NCBI GenBank assembly: GCA_001414345.1
Contig: LLCB01000170.1
Span: forward strand, 1 to 64,000
Origin: Hymenoscyphus infarciens
Taxonomy: Eukaryota; Ascomycota; Leotiomycetes; Helotiales; Helotiaceae
Length of the DNA: 64,000 nt
Direction of reading: 5' to 3'
Part shown: positions 1-10,169 of the stretch, piece by piece
Numbering within the stretch: the first letter of the stretch is position 1
Layout of the letters: the number at the start of each line of letters is the position of its first letter
Position numbers and translations under genes: made by a program
The notes under the pieces: generated by a model
What the model saw: the letters and a program-made list of their open reading frames with translations, nothing else
Database searches by the model: none
Told to the model about the DNA's origin: nothing

Positions 1-823
1 GTGAGTGCCGGGGTTTTTCTGTTTTGGTCTGTCTAGGAGGGAGAGGAGGGAGCGGAGAGGCCTTTTTATGGTTCTTGGATGGATGTTTGAGGGGTTGGAT
101 GGATGTTTGGATGTTGGATGGATGTTTGGGGGATTGGGAGGTAGTGGAGATGGTGGAGCTGGTGGAGGTGGAAAAAGCTTTGGGGGTTCTTGAGCGTCTT
201 AATGACGCGCATGGTGGGATTTTGGAGATTCTTGATAACCCTTGGGAGACATGTGGCGATCAACCTCTCACTACAGCGGAATATTGTTCGCTGAGGTTGG
301 GAAGTCGCTTTTTATCTGTTAGGACTTGTTTTAGCTATATTAATTTTAATAGGTTTTGCATCTTGGTTCTATCTGATAGATTATATTATGCGAGAATATT
401 TTGACTACTTGGGTTACTCAAAGGAAGTTTATAGATGTTTTCATGAGATGAGTAATAGATACCACTCTTAATGTTGTTTGTTAGATGTCTTTCTTTAGCA
501 AGGTTTAGAAGACTTGGGTTTTATACATTATGTTCGCAAACTTATACCTGTATTTAACTTGCACCGACCGTGGTGTATACAAATGCATTCTATCGTTATG
601 ACCAATTACGGAACTTGCTTATTTGCCACTTCAACTTGGCTTCATACAGTATCTTTATTTTTGAAGATCTGCTTCACTTACACGCCATGTGCACAGTGTT
701 CATGTCTCAACGGCGGGCCTCGCCAAATATCTCATGAAAGTCAATGAAATTGACCTTTACATTGTCGACTCCCACTAAACCCATCTACCATCCACAAAAT
801 TTAACCTCTCCCACCCTCACCCC
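1..823. other. no supported gene; simple repeat at 66-135
   Basis: Open frames on both strands are short and low in complexity. Positions 66-135 hold copies of a GGATGGATGTTTG motif, a simple repeat. A frame running 24-404 on the plus strand could be the end of a gene entering from the left, but it shows no recognisable domain and begins inside the repeat. I see nothing else that can be supported. Confidence 0.5.
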
Positions 824-1350
824 TCACTTCATTCTCCTAGCTCTATCATTCAAGTCATCGAGGCGCCTGACCAAGCGAACCATCCCCTTATTCAAATACC
901 CAAGCTGAACCTCGATCGCCTTCGCCTCTTCCACGCCCCCTGGCATGAAACTTCCCTCGTTTACGTTATCCCTCCAGTCCTCCAGATTTCCTGTTATCAT
1001 CTCCATCTTGGGAAATGCCTCTTTGGATTTGTTACTTAGGGTCTCGGTTGCGAGTAGCATGCTGTTTATCATGTCTTGTTACGCTCGCGCGTTAGTAAAT
1101 TGGGAAGGGAGAGGGGAGGGAAGTATGGGAGTTTACCATGGAGTTGTTCCTTTTCGTTGCTGGGATCCTTGCCTTCAGGGATTTCCTTGCGTTTGCGAGT
1201 TGGGATGGGAGTGTTGGCTATGTTTGAGGGTGTTGGGACTGGATTCAAGGGGTTGGCTTTCTTGGAGGTTGTCTTGTTGGACATTTCGGCCAGGCTTGGT
1301 TTTGGCGTTGAAGTATTGTTTTGCTTGCAGGTGGTTTTCTTTTCGGACAT
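824..1350 (-). CDS. small two-exon hypothetical protein, 154 aa
   Basis: I do not recognise the family. Two minus-strand frames join through one intron: exon 1 is 1350-1137, the intron 1136-1075 (62 nt) starts GTAAAC and carries a perfect TACTAAC branch point, and exon 2 is 1074-824. The junction codon (G|AC) restores one frame of 155 codons. The N-terminal half is rich in Lys, Thr, Pro and Asn with a KRK cluster and is probably disordered. The C-terminal half is likely alpha-helical and charged, with a run of leucines and arginines near the end (RLVRRLDDLNDRARRMK). No signal peptide or membrane segment is visible. A small nuclear or coiled-coil protein is possible, but no function can be assigned. 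Confidence 0.55.
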
Positions 1351-2535
1351 TTTGGCGGTTTGGTTTGCTTGGAGGTGTTGTGAGAGAGTGGGGCAGTGGT
1401 GGAGGAGGAGCCTGTGTGCTTGATCTTATATTGAGAGAAAGGAAAGAAGATGGAGAAAGCCAGCTTGTTGGAACACCATTCTACGAGTGAAGTGGAATTG
1501 GTATACCCACCAAATTCCACCCTACATTTCTAGGGGTTATTTCGTTTAAGATACCGTACTTGGGTGAATCAGAGAGTGCTTGAACACAAGAGGAAGAGGT
1601 CATCTAACATTTTTGGCTTAGTTCAGGGCACGAGAAAATTGTGAAGGGTTACGAGTAGGTTGTTCTGTTTTATTATGCGGTCTTACTTAGACAAAGTCTA
1701 AAGCCAATACAAAGAAAGCATTTTGTTATAGGAAGGATTTAAAGCGTCGAAGATTCTGGGCTCGTTGGGATCGGGGTGAACTTTTTTCTTGGTCGAAGAG
1801 TAGGTGAGATAGTTTCACGGCGCGATGGCAAAACATTTCGCTTATTCTAAGAAGGAGTTTGATTTCTTGTAGCATTTTATTACCATCTTTAACAGTTGGA
1901 GGATAAGCAATTTTACTCTTCAGTTGGTTTCTTCTTGTTGGTGAATGATGTGCCTGGGATTACCAAATTTGAGAGGCGAGGAAACAACTGCTGTTGGATG
2001 GTTTAGTTCCAACATTTTTCGCGAGGTTCAATTGCGGCATATCTCACACCACAGCAAAGAGTCTTGTTACCTAGAAGCAGATGAACCCATCATCGACTTC
2101 TCCGCTTTTCAAACTCGCGATGCCTCGAGTATTGGCTGGCTAGGATTGGGGATCAGTTTAAGCACATCTCGCCATCGGCTATCTCCTTGTCAACTAGTGT
2201 TATATCAGATTACTAGCACAATTATTTCGGAAAGAAGAAGTTAGAAGAACCCTGCGAAAGGCTACCCTTGAACAACGAAAATATCTTTTGTTCATTTCAA
2301 TAATCTATTAATGTCTCACAATTATTTTAAAAAGAAGAACTTACAATAAATAATCGCAAACAAGTTTTGTTTGTCAGAATATGTCAACGTAACTTCTTAC
2401 TTATGAATTGATTGTTCTAATAGAATGAAATAAACATTTTAAGAATTGAATTTTACAATAGTCAACCTTTTGAGGTAGATTTCTCTAGAATTACTCGTGA
2501 TTTATTTTAAGTTTATATCGTCTTTTTCTTTGTTA
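1351..2535. other. no supported gene
   Basis: Plus-strand frame 1945-2244 (99 codons) is the longest open stretch, but it has no family signal, no introns I can justify and no conserved motif. From about 2280 the sequence becomes AT-rich and leads into the element that follows. Confidence 0.45.
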
Positions 2536-2980
2536 ACGGCATGTTTGGCTCGCATAAATTGTTTAAATATATTTGACAAGATGTTCTAAATAGTAACCTC
2601 GTATAAGTTAGTATATTTTATAAATTGTTTCTTAATTATTTCTTTATATATTAAGTGATTGTTTAGCTCGTGGTATATATCCTTATATACATCCTTAGTA
2701 AGTAGCATAGATAGGTATCTTAATAGTAGTAAGAAAATATATATATATAAAGTTTTAAAGATTTACACCTCTAGAGGTCTAAATTTTTTTTTAGTAGTAT
2801 ATATCCTATTTATATATACACTAAGATATACGAGGTTAAACAAGAGATTTACATTGCTTTTAAATATACATGCTAAACACTAGTATATATATAGAATTGA
2901 TGCCTATATATATATATATATATATTACCTCCTGATTTTTGGTGGTATATATCCTAGATATACACGAGCTAAACAGGCCC
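2536..2980. mobile_element. candidate AT-rich MITE with nested terminal inverted repeats
   Basis: A 13-bp perfect inverted repeat lies at 2660-2672 (TGTTTAGCTCGTG) and 2963-2975 (CACGAGCTAAACA). A slightly diverged outer left copy, TGTTTGGCTCG near 2540, pairs with the same right end. The interior is over 80 percent A+T by eye, contains a (TA)n run near 2910-2926 and repeats of GGTATATATCCT at about 2671, 2796 and 2943. No transposase frame is present. This fits a short non-autonomous DNA element, probably altered by RIP. The target duplication is not clear, so the ends are uncertain. Confidence 0.4.
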
Positions 2981-4100
2981 TAAAGAGAAAGGGTTTTTAT
3001 TTTGGGGTCTTCTTATTAGCTTTCTGCAGTCTGAGTTTCATTGAGTTGAGAAGTTTCTTCCACTCCTCGTATTCTCGCGATGTGGTTCTTTATGAACACC
3101 TATCACTCCAGTTTTTCTAGTCCTTTACGGATGCGTTGTCAAGAATCCTTTCACGTCAATGCTAGTCGAATTGGCCCCAAGGTTATTTAATTCAGTGGGG
3201 TCAAAATACAGTTTGAAAGCTTTCGCAATTCTCTTCTCGAAAGGAATGTGAAGCCCATCCTAAAGATCTGTCTAGTCACTTCACTTAGCAAAGGGCATAA
3301 ATACCCTATCTTTTATATATACTGTAATTTCATGTTTAATCCAAACACCAAAACCAGTAACACAGCTTAAAGTGTTTTCTTAACTTGTGCTGCACGTGCA
3401 TGGTAGTTGTGTAGAGTATGTGCCATAAATGGAATCCTTGGGCAGCGGTCGCATACCATTGAAAGTTCTAGGTGTGATGTGCGAAGAAAAGAGACATTCC
3501 CTAGGCTCACAAGTTCCCAACCATCCCCTGCACTGCCTCAATTCTGATCACAAAAACACTCATCACGAGCCTCACTTTTTTTATCTCGGCACTAAGAGCC
3601 TCTGCTCTTTCCTTTGTATCTCGATCATCCTCACTCCTCGTGTACGGAATCATCCCCCGATCTTAGTACATTCTACACTGTTCTAACAACTCATAATAAA
3701 ACCACAACAACGATTCTAAAAGTTATAAGTATTGTCTTCAAGATTAATAAGCGTCTTTAGAAGCGAGTAAAATTTATTTCGTTTTTTTATAGTTAGAATT
3801 GGTGCGAGTGAACTGCCTTTCAAGGGCATGGGGTAACTTACTTAAGAGGTAATTGTCTTGCTTATCATCGGATTGATTCCTCTTTAGGCTTTGGGACATT
3901 TTCTTGATCGTGACTCCTTTACTCTTGTGTACCTTGGGGGTTGAGAGATTGAGAGGCTCAATTTGGCATAGAAGATTTCCTGGATGTTCAAAAAGGCTTA
4001 AGCTTAGCTTTTCAAGAAGGAATGCGAGATGATAGATAGTAGAAGAATTCAAGAGCAGGAACAGACTTATATAGATAGGTGAAGCGGGGTAGCTCAAGTT
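2981..4100. other. no supported gene
   Basis: Short frames occur at 3429-3686 (plus) and 3774-4097 (minus, 107 codons, ending next to the following element). Neither has a recognisable domain or a convincing intron. The minus frame begins with a hydrophobic stretch, but its composition is not different from the surrounding DNA. Confidence 0.4.
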
Positions 4101-4608
4101 CAGACTTGGGCGGCGATATTACTAGTGACATATCAGGAGAGTCTACGATATTTATTATATCATATTAAGTAATCCGATCGATACCGGGTTTTTAAGAATA
4201 ACTAATAATATATCAATTATCAGCAGAAAAATAGTTAATCCAGCAGATAATAGTTCTTCTAGCTAAGAGCTAATAGATTGCTTAGTCTTATAAAGTTATA
4301 TGTTTTTAATAGTAACTTCTAATTATTTCTAACTCTAAGAGATTATATATCTTATTATAAGTAATTTATATTAAATTAAGATTTATATAATGATTTTTTA
4401 ATATAATAAAGCAGATTTTTAAAGAAGAAGAAAAAAGTTATATAATATCTATTTAGTACTATAAGGCACTAGTGCTAAGAACCCGATATTTATCGATTAT
4501 TATTACTTTTTAGATAATAGTTCATTGTATTGGATAATAATTTACAATATTTATCCTACGATATATATTACGACAATCCGATAAATATCGTATCGCCGCC
4601 TAAGTCTG
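4101..4608. mobile_element. non-autonomous transposon (MITE), about 508 bp
   Basis: Left end 4101-4118 (CAGACTTGGGCGGCGATA) and right end 4591-4608, read in reverse complement, match at 17 of 18 bases. Just inside, CGATATTTAT (4148-4157 on the left) recurs inverted at the right, so the inverted repeats extend further with mismatches. The interior is very AT-rich with no open frame. The GC-rich tips against an AT-rich body suggest RIP damage inside. Flanks read CTCAAG on the left and CTTAAG on the right, which may be a mutated target duplication but is not clean. Confidence 0.6.
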
Positions 4609-6314
4609 CTTAAGCTTTATCAAGCAGATTACAAGACACGTGCTACCTAGTTATTACTTAGAGTAAATAGAAACGTTTCACCTATGAAGAGAAGTGTAAA
4701 CAGAATAAAAAATGAAAATATACATGGAAACCATAGCCTGTTAACTAGAAAAATCACTTGATTATTATTACTTAAGTTTTCATTTCTAGGATTTATCGTC
4801 TATGAATTAGTAATCACTAGATTAACAACAATTAACTTACTATCTCGATAGAAGCAATAAGACGTGCAAAATTTCCCTTCCTCTTCACACTCGCGACGAA
4901 ACTTTGCCCGGGTTCAGGGTGGGAGATGCGTTGCTTCGTTGATTGGAGAAGAAGTGTGATTATGGAGCAAGAAATATGGAGGGAGGCGGGGGGTTTGGAA
5001 AAAGATTTGGGGAATTGGTTATGGTCGATCCCTCCCTGTGGGAGAGAGGTGCGCACGCTTGCGACAAGAGTTGCTTACCTACTTAGGTTCGCTGGTGTTG
5101 TGTTTAGCAAGGAGGGAAGGAGCGAAAGAGTCAAACCACCTGCACGATGTGTTGAGAAGGTGTTGAGCCTTGGTCGTTCCTTCCTAACCATAGCCAGCCT
5201 GATATAATCGTGTTTGGGAGATATCAGCAACCTACGGGGGAGCAATTGTCAATCGTATCACAGTGCCTATCACCATAATGGCTGGCTTCTTTACTTGCGA
5301 GTCTCGGTCGTAAATGATGCTATCGCGATCATTGTGGTGTAAATCCTGTTCAAAAGCCGAAGCTGAAGATTTGTTTTGCGCTTTGGAGATTCCTCAGTAT
5401 CAGTGAGATGGTTTGCAGATAATCTTTACCCCGCCAGTTCGAGCTGGCACGTGGGTTATCTCACCAGACCGGCACCAAAGCACTTGGAGTTCTCTCACGG
5501 AAAAATACACCTTTACACAAATTCGGATTCTAGTAAGTAGCTTCGTCAAATTTTGGATATACTGTTTGTAAAGGATCGGGAGCGGCTGGAGACCTGACAA
5601 CCAATGAACCCTAGGGAACCAAGAGCAAATCAGATGAGGTTCCATATCGAGAAAAACAAAATTACATTGTAACTTGTAAGAGGAAGATTTCGTACCAAGT
5701 AACTTGGCAAAAAATCGTAGAAAGCTGCTATCATTTCTCGATGGGATTTTTGGCTCGAGAGAGAATTATTGGTCGAAAACATTGGTGGTGACACAATAGC
5801 AATTAATATCAACTTCTCAAAGCGATGTCTATTGGCACGCTGACATGGCTGTATTGGCGGGGAAAAGTCCGAAAAGATAAATTTAATCTACGGGCTTGCA
5901 TAAGAACCCTGTCAGGGTATTTTCCCAATCGCTTCGTTTCTCCCGAGGTAAGCTTTTTGAGGTCACACAGTATATTCAGCTTTCCACTATCTCCCCCTTC
6001 GAATGCGCCAGTTTGAGCCTTGATAGATATGCCGCAACTACTTAGCATACTGGAACCTGACCCCACATCCAGAGATTCTTGCAGCTCGTATCGACACGAT
6101 TCTAGGCGTTGGTTTTCCCTGTTGGGTTTTATTGAATATGCGAAACTGCATGCTTGGCAATGCAGGCACCAACAAATGAAGCAGGTGAGCAATAGAAAGA
6201 GTGCATCAACGGCACTGCTGACCAGTGTAAGAAATAATATAAGCAGTCTGGAGCAGCTCAAATTTTATTTTATTTTGAAAAATTCCCGGGTTCAAAGAAC
6301 TCTGAACTGCAAAG
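4609..6314. other. no supported gene
   Basis: Frames of 60-150 codons occur on both strands (for example 5809-6261 minus and 6020-6403 plus), but they overlap one another and lack family signals. The interval probably includes the promoter of the WSC-protein gene that starts at 6315. Confidence 0.4.
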
Positions 6315-7518
6315 ATGCAACGGATATCGTTTTTCGCTTCCCTCGCGATTGCATGGGCAACTTTCGCGACGCCATGCGAAATTCCCACTACACCCCTCTC
6401 TGACACCATTACCTCATTTTTCAGAATCCAGGTACAAAATGCATCAGAACCGGATATCCACAATCTATTCATGAACCTCCTACCAGCAGGTGGAGGCGAC
6501 CAACATCTGTTTGTCGGACCCGTTGGCAATCCTACTTCCGACCTGGTTCTCACTTCGGGCTCAATTGAAAAGGGGATCATTCATGCAGTCATTGGTGGAG
6601 AGGTAGATGTCCTCTTTCTCTCGTTCACATTGGAACTTGGAGAAAATATCGCTAATTCAAGGTTTAGTTCTCGGAAATCGACCAAACCACGAAGATGTTT
6701 ACGACGGAGCGAGGTGACCCAAGGGCCATATTTGCTCCAACATATGCGTGCAATCCAGATACAGATGCGTTACAGATTGAACTAAGGTTTGTGACATGGC
6801 AAAACCACCCAGCTGGCGGTTGGATCTGTGTAAGACCGACATTTGAAGAAGCTCATGAGTTTCGTTATTATCCTCCGGGAAATTCGCGTTAGTATTTCCC
6901 TCTCCCGGTACACTCTACACACTGAGGTCGAGAACCATAATTTCGGTGCTGACGAGCGTTTTTGATCTAGTGGAAGACCCCAACAGAAGATGTATAAAGG
7001 TGACGCTGGTTGTTATTCCAAGCGGTGGGGATAGTACAAGTACAACCTTGTCCACATCTACAACCCCCTCCACAACATCCACAACATCGACCTCAGCTAC
7101 CATAACAACTCCCACTTCAACCTCCACTGGTGTTCCCATCCCATATACCGACATGACTTCCAAAGGTTATGCATTTGTAGGCTGCTCGCCAGAAGAGAGG
7201 AGAGTAACACCACCAGATGCAGGCGGAAGAACTCTCCCCACAGTCCTTCTCGGAGACGACGCCATGACGAATGAGAAGTGCATTGATTTCTGCAGTGCAA
7301 GCGGGTATTTATATGCGGGATCGGAATGGAGTCGAGAATGCTGGTGTGCCAATTCATATCTTCCAACTCGACAACCTGAGACAACACTGGCAAGTCTTGC
7401 TGGTTGTAACTTCAAATGCTCGGGAGATTCGACCCAGTACTGTGGGGGAGATGCATGGCTGAGTCTTTATCAGGCTTGTGCTTCTGGTTCACCTTGTGTG
7501 AATGCGGAGTTTACTTGA
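6315..7518 (+). CDS. secreted WSC-domain protein, 351 aa, three exons
   Basis: Exons are 6315-6602, 6668-6887 and 6971-7518. The introns (65 and 83 nt) start GTAGAT and GTTAGT, and the joined length is 1056 nt. The protein starts with a signal peptide (MQRISFFASLAIAWA). A region with no recognised family follows, then a Ser/Thr-rich linker around residues 190-226, likely O-glycosylated, and a C-terminal WSC domain from about residue 235. That domain has eight or more cysteines and the typical C(I)DFC, CWC and QYCGG segments. WSC domains are carbohydrate-binding modules found on fungal cell-wall sensors and secreted enzymes. No transmembrane helix or GPI signal is seen after the domain, so it is probably a secreted wall-binding protein. 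The start and WSC call are firm; the N-terminal role is unknown. Confidence 0.8.
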
Positions 7519-8028
7519 TAATTTTTCATGTTGGTGGGAATTTTTGTTTTTTCAATTTGTAGTCTGGAAATGCATCAGTCTTTCCTATGTCGTTCTGGTT
7601 ATGTGGTACACAGGGCTAGAAAACACAGTTAAGATCGACGGATACGGGTGGAAAGAGTTCTAAGAATAATTAATTTCATACAATCAGGCGAGCACCTATG
7701 ACAGAACTGCTATCTAAGATGGGGTGTAGGACTCTACTTTGAACACGTGGAATTCAAGCCGAGTATTATTCCAAGAGAAGGTGTCTGTAGTTAAAGGTGT
7801 AGTCGAAGGAAGAGGAGAATGAGTACTAGTATGCTCAATTGCGCAATTGACTGATTAACGTTGTTACTTTAAAGTACCAAGCAGAGGGTCTAGTAAGTTA
7901 AACTATTGAATTATTCGAGAGTATCCAGATTGACTAACTAATTAAATAAAAGTCGCGAAAGTTTCGTAAGTATGGAGTATTAGGTAGGTACTTATCTAAG
8001 TAAGATTTATTTAATACAATATTCTAGA
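7519..8028. other. no supported gene; AT-rich flank
   Basis: This interval follows the WSC gene and probably contains its 3' end. It becomes AT-rich toward the transposon at 8038. No frame of interest is seen. Confidence 0.5.
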
Positions 8029-8037
8029 TTTTTTTAT
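8029..8037 (+). repeat. left target-site duplication (TTTTTTTAT)
   Basis: Nine bases immediately outside the left end of the 8038-8634 element, identical to 8635-8643 outside the right end. Confidence 0.75.
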
Positions 8038-8634
8038 CGGTAATTGACTAATTTACCCCCTAATTAATTCAAAAGGACTATTTTGCCCTCTAATTAATTC
8101 AAAAGGACTAATTTACCCCTCTTACTAAAAGAGGGATATTCTAGTCAGCTAAAGATTTCTATTATTTATTAGTTTCGTTATATTAATATACTAAAAAAAC
8201 AATGAATATAATAAATCAACCTACTTCTACACTATCTACTTCCTACTTCGTAAGCCACTTCGTAATAGCTTTATTTGCAATAGTCTCTTACTCTTGCTCT
8301 AACTACTAGCTTTATGTACGCTATAGATAAGATGCTCTTTCGCGTGCCTCCTTATAGCGATCGGGTCCTCTTAGAGGCGCTTCCTCTTAATAAACTAGGG
8401 TGCTAGCATATTAGTAGTAGTAGTAAATAGCTAGTATAATAGTTAAGCAATTAAGTCCTACTATCTTAACGTATAAGCTTTTATTCACTAAAATTTAGGT
8501 CTAAATATATGTGGAAAACAGTGAATAATTACTGACTGGAATATCCCTCTTTTCTGACCTAAATACCCCTCTTTTAGTAAGAGGGGTAAATTAGTCCTTT
8601 TGAATTAATTAGGGAGTAAATTAGTCAATTACCG
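8038..8634. mobile_element. 597-bp MITE with about 100-bp inverted repeats and 9-bp target duplication
   Basis: The left end starts CGGTAATTGACTAATTTAC at 8038 and the right end carries the same sequence inverted, ending at 8634. The inverted repeats continue for roughly 100 bp on each side, including TACCCCTCTTACTAAAAGAG. Both flanks read TTTTTTTAT (8029-8037 and 8635-8643), a perfect 9-bp direct repeat. The left arm has an extra tandem copy of a 31-bp unit (CTAATTAATTCAAAAGGACT at about 8058 and 8089). There is no transposase. Long inverted repeats with a 9-bp duplication resemble Mutator-like elements; that class assignment is inference. Confidence 0.8.
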
Positions 8635-8643
8635 TTTTTTTAT
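8635..8643 (+). repeat. right target-site duplication (TTTTTTTAT)
   Basis: Partner of the duplication at 8029-8037. The T-run makes the exact boundary slightly ambiguous. Confidence 0.75.
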
Positions 8644-9154
8644 AGAAAACTTGAGTCATTTCAATAAAGTATAGAGGTTCATGATAGCGAATTTGGAGTA
8701 ATTCTAAGCAAAAGCAATTATTATATCCTTAGAGAACAGCGCTGAAAGTGAACCATGTCGAGTTTAAGTGTGATTATTTCGATGTAGGTAGCTGAAAAAC
8801 ATCAGCGAATTAATCGATACATATCAAGCATAAAATTTTAACAGGCCATTTGTGGTTTGACTCATATCACCTTAACTCCGTGTTCCCGCGGCCTTCTGAT
8901 TTAAGTACTGTCTTATTTCGGACACTCGGATTTTGTACGGAAATACAGTAGCCCCGTAGATGTGTAGGTAGATACAGCATCATGACTTATGTATAGTTTC
9001 TATGTCGTTCATTGGTCACTCTATTTCAAACCACAATTAGGCGATGACTGAGAACTTATTTATATTTAACTCTTCCTCGATTGAATATTGAAAACAAGGA
9101 AAGAAAAGAAGAAAACATCAAAAGCAGCTTATTACTCAAAATTAGACAGAAAGC
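8644..9154. other. no supported gene; upstream region of the SDR gene
   Basis: No open frame of interest. The last 100 bases are A-rich and carry the presumed 5' leader of the gene that starts near 9155. Confidence 0.5.
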
Positions 9155-10169
9155 ATGGCCTCATACCCACCAACACCAGTTCCAATGGGTAAGTAGTATC
9201 TTCAATCCGCCTTTTCATCACAGTCAGTACACATTTTAATCCTTCCAGACTTTCCAGGCACCGACTTCGTCAAAACAATCCATCACGACACCTACCCCGC
9301 AATAGAGCCTACAACAAAATCCAACCACACAGGCCACTACATCTTCATAACCGGCGCGTCAAAAGGCATCGGCCTCGCAAGCGCAATTTCCTACGCCAAA
9401 GCAGGAGCAAAAGGCATAGCCCTAGGCGCACGCTCCAATCTCGAAACAGCCAAGCAAGAAGTCCTCGCTGCCGCAAAATCAGCAGGCAGATCTGCACCCC
9501 AAATCCTAACATTCAAACTCGACGTCACGAAATGGGAAGAAGTCACCCAAGCCGCTCTCCAAACCGAAAAGGAGTTTGGACACCTAGATATCCTCTTCAA
9601 TAAGGCGGGGTATCTTAGCGAATTTATCCCCATTGTAGACTCGGATGTTGATGAGTGGTGGATGAATTACGAGATTAATCTCAAGGGGGTGTATTTACCT
9701 ACCAAGGCTTTTTTACCTTTGATGTTGAAGGGGGGTGAGAAGACGATTGTTAATGTTTCTAGTGCTGGGGCTCATTTGCTTACGCCTGGGGGAAGTGGGT
9801 ATCAGACTACGAAGTTTGCGTTGTTGAGGTTTACGGAGTATATTATGGTGGAATACGGGGAGAGGGGGATGCTCGCTTATTGCGTGCATCCTGGGGCGAT
9901 TATGACGCATCTTGCTACAAATTTGCCGAAGGCACTGCACCATAGTAGGTTCTGGGTTGTTTTACTTGTTAAGGGATATTTGCTGACAATTTCGAGTTCT
10001 GGGTGATACGTGCGAGATGGCTAGCGATGCCGTGGTCTTTTTGACAACCGAGAAAAGAGAATGGTTGGCGGGTAGATATATCAGTTGTAATTGGGATATG
10101 CCTGAGTTTATCAGCAAGAAAGAGGAGATTGAGAATACTGATAAACTGAGGATGAGAATGGTGGTTTAG
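9155..10169 (+). CDS. short-chain dehydrogenase/reductase, 300 aa, three exons
   Basis: Exons are about 9155-9188, 9249-9944 and 9997-10169, with introns of about 60 and 52 nt (GTAAGT and GTAGGT donors); the joined length is 903 nt. The protein is a classical SDR: the nucleotide-binding motif TGASKGIG is at residues 46-53, catalytic Asn155 (NLKG), Ser182/183 (VSSAG), and Tyr196 with Lys200 (YQTTK). It should carry out NAD(P)-dependent oxidation or reduction of a small alcohol or ketone in the cytosol; the substrate cannot be told. The usual NNAG motif is NKAG here (residues 129-132), a change in a structurally important Asn. The first half uses C-ending codons and the second half G- and T-ending codons, switching at about 9605. 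The start may be off by one base. Confidence 0.85.

Noticed and set aside
1945..2244. Plus-strand frame of 99 codons as a gene
   Set aside because: No homology pattern, no introns, and it borders an AT-rich element; support is too weak.
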